Shown here piece by piece: positions 5,809 to 10,033 of a stretch of DNA of 10,033 bases (position 1 is the stretch's first letter; every line of letters starts with the position of its first letter). Location: positions 1 to 10,033 of the forward strand of contig VGCB01000047.1 of the NCBI GenBank assembly GCA_016870235.1. The letters run 5' to 3'. Origin of the DNA: Actinomycetota bacterium (GTDB lineage: Bacteria > Actinomycetota > Thermoleophilia > Gaiellales > Gaiellaceae). The translations under genes were made by a program, and so were the position numbers. Under the pieces are notes generated by a model. The model was not told the DNA's origin. It searched no databases and saw only the letters and a program-made list of their open reading frames with translations.

Positions 5809-5822
5809 AGAAGCCGCACTAG
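5799..5822. repeat. Fourth, degenerate copy of the repeat, containing the PLP-enzyme stop codon
   Basis: CAACGCTGCGAGAAGCCGCACTAG (5799-5822, first 20 nt CAACGCTGCGAGAAGCCGCA) resembles 5624-5647 in the same orientation. Its reverse complement matches 5644-5666 at about 20 of 23 positions, so 5644-5822 has inverted-repeat ends like a small non-autonomous element of about 180 bp. The TAG stop of the PLP-enzyme gene (5819-5821, minus strand) comes from the CTAG of this repeat. Apart from these repeats and the hairpin, bases 5701-5770 hold nothing I recognise. Confidence 0.55.
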
Positions 5823-6916
5823 CGGATCAACCCACGTCCCGCGACCGGCACGATCTCGACCTCGGCGCCCGCCCGGTGCAGGGCGACCTCACTGTGGAGG
5901 TTGACCGCTCCGCAGGCGTGGTTCGGCACGATCGTCACCGTCTCGCCGGTCTCGGGCCGCCGACCGCAGGCGCTCAGGTCGACGTGCCCGTGCTCCTCGG
6001 AGAGCTGGGTGATCACCGCCTCCGGGTACTCGGTGACGAGACCGTAGGTGGCGCCGTGGCTTTCGAGCCCCAGGTCGCTGGTGAGCGCCTTCGAGCCGGC
6101 GTCGAGAATCGCTCGCGCCGGCGTCGGGCGGCTGACGACCATGGCGCGCACCCGGATCGCGCAGTCCTTGAGCGAGAGCGTGCCCGCCGAGACGTGGGGA
6201 CGATCTCCGTAGACATAGGTGCCGACGCGGAGCTCGGTGATGCCGCCGATCTCGTGCACCTGCCAGGCGGTCAGCGTCCCGCCGCCGCTGACGGAGCCGA
6301 CCTCGAGACCTCGCTCCTCGATGCGCCTCACCGCCTCCCGCAGCCAGGGGCCGGATGCCCGCGTCGTCGGGTGCGTCATCAGGCCGGCGAACCGCAGGCC
6401 CGGCAGACGGGACGCGAGCTCGGCGAGATCCGCGGCCTCTCCGGGGGTCTGGACGCCCGTCCTGCCGTAGCCGGTGTCGCAGTCGACGAGGAAGCCGATC
6501 GAGACGGCGTGCTCGGAAGCGGCGGACGAGACGAAGGTGGCGACGGCGGCGGAGTCGGCGCCGACGCAGATCGCGCGACCGGCCGCCAGCTCGGCGAGGC
6601 GCTGCCCCTTCCGGCCGCCGATGATCGGGAAGGTGACGAGGAGATCGTCGCCGAGACCGTGCGCCGCGAGCATCTCGGCCTCGCCGACCTTCTGACACGT
6701 CAGCCCGATCGCGCCGGCCGCGAGCTGGAGGGACGCGACGAGCGGCAGCTTGTGCGTCTTGACGTGCGGCCGGAGGGCGATCCCGTGATCGTCGCAGTAG
6801 GCCTGCATGCGGGCGACGTTCCGGTCGACGGCGTCGAGGTCGATCGTGAGGAACGGCGTCTCGAGATCGTCGAGACGCCCGACGGGCCGTGCGTCCACCG
6901 CCGAGCCGGCCGTCAC
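5819..6916 (-). CDS. D-threonine aldolase / D-serine dehydratase-fold PLP enzyme (D-TA family)
   Basis: The 365-residue product is a fold-type III (alanine-racemase-like) PLP enzyme acting on a D-3-hydroxy amino acid, by retro-aldol cleavage or dehydration. The N-terminal barrel holds the Schiff-base lysine in RPHVKTHK (Lys53). SVSGGGTLTAW and ITELRVGTYVYGDR are the usual phosphate-binding and linker blocks. Near the end, VPNHACGAVNLH puts His333 and Cys335 at the divalent-metal site; the H-x-C pair resembles eukaryotic-type D-serine dehydratase, whereas characterised D-threonine aldolases have H-x-D. The C-terminus is complete (..VPVAGRGLIR). GTG 6916 is chosen because it overlaps the RraA stop as GTGA and homology starts soon after (LETPFLTIDLDAVDRN). 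The same frame stays open far upstream but reads through other genes. It is last of a three-gene operon with a cupin and RraA. Substrate candidates are D-3-hydroxyaspartate, D-threonine or D-serine; the sequence does not decide. Confidence 0.87.
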   Translation of the reverse strand: MTAGSAVDARPVGRLDDLETPFLTIDLDAVDRNVARMQAYCDDHGIALRPHVKTHKLPLVASLQLAAGAIGLTCQKVGEAEMLAAHGLGDDLLVTFPIIGGRKGQRLAELAAGRAICVGADSAAVATFVSSAASEHAVSIGFLVDCDTGYGRTGVQTPGEAADLAELASRLPGLRFAGLMTHPTTRASGPWLREAVRRIEERGLEVGSVSGGGTLTAWQVHEIGGITELRVGTYVYGDRPHVSAGTLSLKDCAIRVRAMVVSRPTPARAILDAGSKALTSDLGLESHGATYGLVTEYPEAVITQLSEEHGHVDLSACGRRPETGETVTIVPNHACGAVNLHSEVALHRAGAEVEIVPVAGRGLIR

Positions 6917-7521
6917 GGAGCAGACCGACCGGGAGCCGGCTCGACGCCGAGTGCCTCGAGAATGGGGGTACCGCCCGCGACGAGGCGTAGGGCAGCCTCC
7001 TCGCGTCGATGGAGCGTCGCCACCTCGGCCTCGATCGTCGGCAGGAGCGCCCGGGGGACGACGGCGACGCCGTCCGCATCCGCGACGACGAGGTCTCCCG
7101 GCGAGACCGTGACACCGTCGAGGACGATCTCCTCCCCGAGCGTGCCCTCGACATCCTTGGTTGCGGGTCGCGGGCCGAGACCGCGATGGAACACCGGGAA
7201 CCGGCGCTCCTCGAGCTGGACGATGTCGCGCACGGTTCCGCCGATGACGAGACCGACGATCCCCTGCGCGCCGGCGGAGACCGCCATCAGCTCGCCCCAG
7301 TGACCGGCGGCGACCGTCCCGTCGAGCGTCGCCACGATCACGCTTCCGGCCGCAGCCTCCCGTAGCGCCCGATGGAGCGCGAGGTTGTCTCCGGAGCGGC
7401 CGGAGACCGTGAACGCCGGGCCGATCGCGACCGCCTGCCGCCACGCCGGCGAGAGCCCGTGGATGACGCCGACGTCGGCGCCGCCGGCGGTGGCGACCGC
7501 AGCGGACGAGAGCACCGTCAC
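6913..7521 (-). CDS. RraA-family (HMG/CHA aldolase-type) protein
   Basis: The 202-residue protein belongs to the RraA/dimethylmenaquinone-methyltransferase-like family. Many members are metal-dependent class II aldolases or oxaloacetate decarboxylases, for example on 4-hydroxy-4-methyl-2-oxoglutarate. Visible blocks are GRSGDNLALHRAL (41-53), the GxxGELMA loop (GHWGELMA, 73-80), GLVIGGTVRD (90-99, with the Arg98-Asp99 pair that binds pyruvate and metal), FPVFHRG (108-114) and GDLVVADADGVAVVP (142-156). The usual 'DGAVRD' is GGTVRD here. True RraA RNase E regulators are proteobacterial, so an enzyme is more likely. GTG 7521 overlaps the cupin stop as GTGA, and TGA 6913 overlaps the next GTG, so all three genes are probably translationally coupled. 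It may split or decarboxylate a 2-oxoacid made in the same pathway. Confidence 0.85.
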   Translation of the reverse strand: MTVLSSAAVATAGGADVGVIHGLSPAWRQAVAIGPAFTVSGRSGDNLALHRALREAAAGSVIVATLDGTVAAGHWGELMAVSAGAQGIVGLVIGGTVRDIVQLEERRFPVFHRGLGPRPATKDVEGTLGEEIVLDGVTVSPGDLVVADADGVAVVPRALLPTIEAEVATLHRREEAALRLVAGGTPILEALGVEPAPGRSAP

Positions 7522-7865
7522 GCGGTCTCGGACTCCTTCGCGTAGCGGTCACGCGGCGGCGAGAAGACGTCGAGGATCCGGCAGCGACCACCGATCGCGC
7601 GACCGCCGTGTGGCACGTCGGGCGGGACGTAGAAGCCGTCACCCTCACGGAGGATCTTGACCTCGTCGCCCTGACGGCGCTCGAACGCGCCCTCGAGCAC
7701 GAGGCCCATCTGCACCTCGGGATGATGGTGGATCGGGGACTCGGCGCCGTCGTCGATCTCGACGAGGGAGAACATCAGGCTCCCCCGAGTCAGCACGCGC
7801 GTGCGGACGCCGGGGGCGATGTCGATCGTGCCGCTGAAATCGTCGTTGCTGAAGAGGTTGCTCAT
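7518..7865 (-). CDS. Small single-domain cupin
   Basis: The 115-residue protein is one cupin barrel. Motif 1 is PIHHHPEVQMGLVLEG (44-59), giving likely metal ligands His46, His48 and Gln52, with Gln in place of the consensus Glu. Motif 2 is GDGFYVPPDVPHGG (75-88) with His86. The tail ILDVFSPPRDRY is typical of small sugar/2-oxoacid-associated cupins. Start ATG 7865 has an excellent ribosome site (GGAGGAG, 7875-7869); the frame is open further upstream but without homology. It is first gene of the cupin-RraA-PLP enzyme operon and lies across a 145-bp gap from a divergently transcribed hydantoinase gene. Such cupins can be metal enzymes, isomerases or small-molecule binding proteins. Its role here is unknown. 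Confidence 0.85.
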   Translation of the reverse strand: MSNLFSNDDFSGTIDIAPGVRTRVLTRGSLMFSLVEIDDGAESPIHHHPEVQMGLVLEGAFERRQGDEVKILREGDGFYVPPDVPHGGRAIGGRCRILDVFSPPRDRYAKESETA

Positions 7866-7948
7866 CGTCTCCTCCGTGCCGTCGTGACGTCTACTCCACC
7901 ATGCTGCCGTATGCGCGGACGGCCTCCGCCCTCGCTCGAGTATCCCTT

Positions 7949-7984
7949 TTGACAGGCGATTAACGATGTGCAAGGATAACGATC
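7949..7984 (+). promoter_or_regulatory. AT-richer control region between divergent genes, with TTGACA and TAACGAT repeats
   Basis: The 7866-8010 gap contains the least GC-rich stretch of the window. TTGACA (7949-7954) is a perfect -35 consensus on the plus strand; 17 nt later lies only a weak -10 (AAGGAT, 7972-7977). The sequence TAACGAT occurs at 7961-7967 and 7977-7983, 16 bp apart, as could suit a dimeric regulator controlling both operons. No regulator gene is adjacent. No convincing minus-strand promoter for the cupin operon could be singled out. Confidence 0.4.
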
Positions 7985-7998
7985 AGCAAACCTTCCTA

Positions 7999-8004
7999 TA
8001 CATT
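7999..8004 (+). promoter_or_regulatory. Possible -10 element of a leaderless hydantoinase promoter
   Basis: TACATT (7999-8004) fits the actinobacterial TANNNT -10 pattern and ends 6 nt before ATG 8011, so transcription would begin at or next to the start codon. No Shine-Dalgarno sequence precedes ATG 8011 or ATG 8005 (the upstream bases are pyrimidine-rich), which fits leaderless translation. No -35 is evident at the right distance. Confidence 0.4.
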
Positions 8005-8010
8005 ATGCCC

Positions 8011-10033
8011 ATGAGCACACATACGCGCGACCGCAACTCCCTGATCGGCATCGATGTGGGCGGTACCCACACCGACATTGTCGTCACTCGACCTGATGGG
8101 ACTCTTGTCTTCGCGGACAAGGTCGCGAGCAATCCGACGGCGCCGGTCGAGGCTATCCAAGACGCTTTGGACAGAATTCCGCGCGGCACGCCTGTTTCGC
8201 TCTGCGTGAACGGAACGACGATCGGGATCAACGCGCTGCTTCAGCATAAGCTCCCCCGTGTCGGGCTTGTAGCGACGAAGGGGTTCGGAGACATCCTCCA
8301 CATTCGTCGGGAGACGAAGGCGAACATCTATGACCTCGATTGGAGGAAGCCGTCGACGCTCATCCCCAGGCATCTCACGTTCGAGGTCGATGAGCGTATC
8401 GGCGCGGGTGGCGAAGTCGTCAAGCCGCTCGGCGACCCCCAAGCTCTGCTCGACTGGCTTGACGCAGTTGACCTCGACGAGGTTGCAGTGTGTCTGCTCC
8501 ACGCTTACCGCAACTCGACGCACGAGCGGCTTGTCCGTGACGCGATTCTCGGGCATCGGCCGGGGGCACGGGTGACCCTTTCTACGGACGTTTGGCCTGA
8601 ATGGCGCGAGTTCGAGCGAACCTACAACACGGCGCTCAACGCTGCACTCAAGCCGATCGTAGCCGATTACCTTGACGGGCTTGTCAAGGCCGTCAAGAAG
8701 ACGACAGGGCAAGAGGACGTCTACTTGATGCATGCCGACGGAGGGATCCTACGGCCGGCGGAGATCGCCGAGCGTCCTGTCCTGACGCTGCTATCGGGAA
8801 CCGTCGCGGGCGCCTTGCTCGGTGCCCGCGTCGCACATGACGCAGGCTACGAAGCGGCAGTGAGCCTCGATATGGGAGGCACGAGCACTGACATCGGCTT
8901 CTCCGAGGGTGGTCGGCCGCGACGCAGCGCTGAGCTGTCGATTGAGTGGGAAGGAACACTGGGGTTCTCCGGGATTGATGTCGCGTCGATCGGGGCAGGC
9001 GGGGGCTCAATCGTCTGGGCCGACGAAGCAAATGGCCTGCACGTCGGGCCTACGAGCGCGGGCGCTGATCCTGGCCCCGCGTGCTATGGACGTGGCGGCG
9101 AGCGCCCTGCGCTTACGGACGTCTACCTCGCGCTCGGTTATCTCGGCCCTGCGCCGGTGATTGGCGGGCGTCAGCTGAGCAAGACTCGGGCAATGGCTGC
9201 GCTCCAGGGCCTTGTCGAGCAGACGAAACTCGACCCAATACGTCTCTGCGCTGGAGTCTATGAGATCGCAAACTCCAACCTCGCCGCCGGGATCAGGCGT
9301 GTGACGATTGAGCGCGGAGTCGACCCTCGCACCTGCGCCCTCATGTGCTTTGGTGGCGCCGGCCCGCTTCATGCCGCCGCCCTTGTTAAGCATATCGGCC
9401 TTGCGTCAGCGCTAATTCCCCCACGACCGGGCAACGGCTCTGCGCTGGGTCTACTGCTTGCGCCCGTGAAGCACGGGGTTTCTCAGACTCTATATGCGGC
9501 GCTTGATGAGCTACCCAATCCCGACTACCAGAAGGTCGTCGACGAGCTGCGAAGGCGCGCCGTAGCCGCTTTGCCGGAGACAGGGGAAGACGTTACCCTC
9601 ACCTGGCACTTCGCTCTCCGTTATCGAGGGCAGACACGTGAGCTCGCGGTCGAGGTGCCCGACTCGGCGGTCGGAGAGCTGAGTGAGCCCGACAGGTCGG
9701 CTGTCGAGGATGCCTTTCATGCGAAGCACGAGAGCGAGTTCACGTTCTCGGCTCCCAGTGAACCGATTCAACTCGTGACGATTCGCTGTGAGGCCACGCT
9801 GCCTCCGCGATCGTACGGCCGTTCTGTTGCTCCGGAGATCGGGCACCACCAGGAGGAAACGCTGAGCGACACCGAGGCCTGGTTCCTCGGCGATGACGGT
9901 GCTATCGAGTCCGTCGCAACGAGGTTGTTGCAGCGAGATTCGGTCAAACCCCTCGAGTCGATCGACGGCCCGGCAATCATAATGGACGTTGGATCCACAA
10001 TTCTGTTGCCGCCTGGTTCTAGCGCGCGTGTCG
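8011..10033 (+). CDS. Hydantoinase/oxoprolinase-family A subunit (HyuA-type), 3' partial
   Basis: The frame is open for 674 codons to the window end, so only a short C-terminal part should be missing from a usual length near 700. In order it shows the N-terminal ASKHA loop IGIDVGGTHTD (12-22), VNGTTIGINALL, the second nucleotide-binding block SLDMGGTSTD (285-294), IGAGGGSIVW (327-336), SAGADPGPACYGRGG (349-363) and CFGGAGPLHAAAL (446-458). HyuA subunits use ATP to phosphorylate and open cyclic imides or amides such as 5-oxoproline or N-methylhydantoin, or to activate ketones, and normally pair with a HyuB subunit, expected just downstream. Start ATG 8011 is chosen for N-terminus fit and a possible leaderless promoter; ATG 8005 and ATG 7966 are in frame. 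Codons such as GTT, CTT, GCT and TCT are frequent, unlike the neighbouring genes, suggesting a different origin. Substrate unknown. Confidence 0.9.
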   Translation, partial: MSTHTRDRNSLIGIDVGGTHTDIVVTRPDGTLVFADKVASNPTAPVEAIQDALDRIPRGTPVSLCVNGTTIGINALLQHKLPRVGLVATKGFGDILHIRRETKANIYDLDWRKPSTLIPRHLTFEVDERIGAGGEVVKPLGDPQALLDWLDAVDLDEVAVCLLHAYRNSTHERLVRDAILGHRPGARVTLSTDVWPEWREFERTYNTALNAALKPIVADYLDGLVKAVKKTTGQEDVYLMHADGGILRPAEIAERPVLTLLSGTVAGALLGARVAHDAGYEAAVSLDMGGTSTDIGFSEGGRPRRSAELSIEWEGTLGFSGIDVASIGAGGGSIVWADEANGLHVGPTSAGADPGPACYGRGGERPALTDVYLALGYLGPAPVIGGRQLSKTRAMAALQGLVEQTKLDPIRLCAGVYEIANSNLAAGIRRVTIERGVDPRTCALMCFGGAGPLHAAALVKHIGLASALIPPRPGNGSALGLLLAPVKHGVSQTLYAALDELPNPDYQKVVDELRRRAVAALPETGEDVTLTWHFALRYRGQTRELAVEVPDSAVGELSEPDRSAVEDAFHAKHESEFTFSAPSEPIQLVTIRCEATLPPRSYGRSVAPEIGHHQEETLSDTEAWFLGDDGAIESVATRLLQRDSVKPLESIDGPAIIMDVGSTILLPPGSSARV

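Noticed and set aside
5625..5822. CRISPR-like array.
   Set aside because: The copies vary in orientation and spacing, there are only four, and no cas genes are present.
5819..7648. The PLP-enzyme frame stays open for 609 codons, suggesting a fusion protein.
   Set aside because: The upstream part is the out-of-frame shadow of RraA and the cupin; homology to the PLP enzyme begins right after GTG 6916.

Overview
The window is very GC-rich, with codons ending almost always in G or C. It has GTG and TTG starts, 1-4 nt gene overlaps and a possible leaderless promoter. This fits a high-GC bacterium, most likely an actinomycete-like lineage (a Thermoleophilia-type organism is possible), but the sequence alone does not fix the taxon. 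No rRNA, tRNA, CRISPR array, phage gene or transposase gene is visible. Gene content is aerobic-style accessory catabolism.

Region 1 (1-2171, + strand) is the end of a corrinoid one-carbon module: the C-terminal part of a RACE-type (RamA-like, DUF4445) corrinoid-protein activator, a possible 20-codon leader ORF, a methyltetrahydrofolate:corrinoid methyltransferase, and a small protein of the misnamed 'virulence factor' family. Such genes usually accompany an MttB-type methyltransferase and a corrinoid protein that demethylate betaines or similar N-methyl compounds. Those partners are not in the window and would be expected before base 1.

Region 2 (2187-5644, - strand, converging on region 1) is a compact operon. 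In transcription order it holds a truncated aspartate-dehydrogenase-like fragment, an SDR oxidoreductase that stops short of the usual C-terminus, an enolase-superfamily enzyme close to cis-3-hydroxyproline dehydratase / hydroxyproline-betaine epimerase, a tiny biotinyl/lipoyl-like protein, and a CtBP-like 2-hydroxyacid dehydrogenase. Several members look damaged or atypical, so the operon may be eroding. Its upstream edge lies in a palindromic repeat cluster (5625-5822).

Region 3 (5819-7865, - strand) is an intact three-gene operon joined by 4-nt GTGA overlaps: cupin, RraA-like aldolase/decarboxylase, and a D-threonine aldolase/D-serine dehydratase-fold PLP enzyme. Region 4 (8011 to the end, + strand) is a divergently transcribed hydantoinase/oxoprolinase A subunit that runs off the window. 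Its codon use is less GC-biased than that of its neighbours. The 145-bp divergent gap carries the most promoter-like sequence seen.

Together the enzymes (epimerase/dehydratase, D-hydroxy amino acid lyase, RraA aldolase, 2-hydroxyacid dehydrogenase, hydantoinase, C1 transfer to folate) suggest breakdown of N-methylated or hydroxylated amino-acid derivatives. The substrate is inference.
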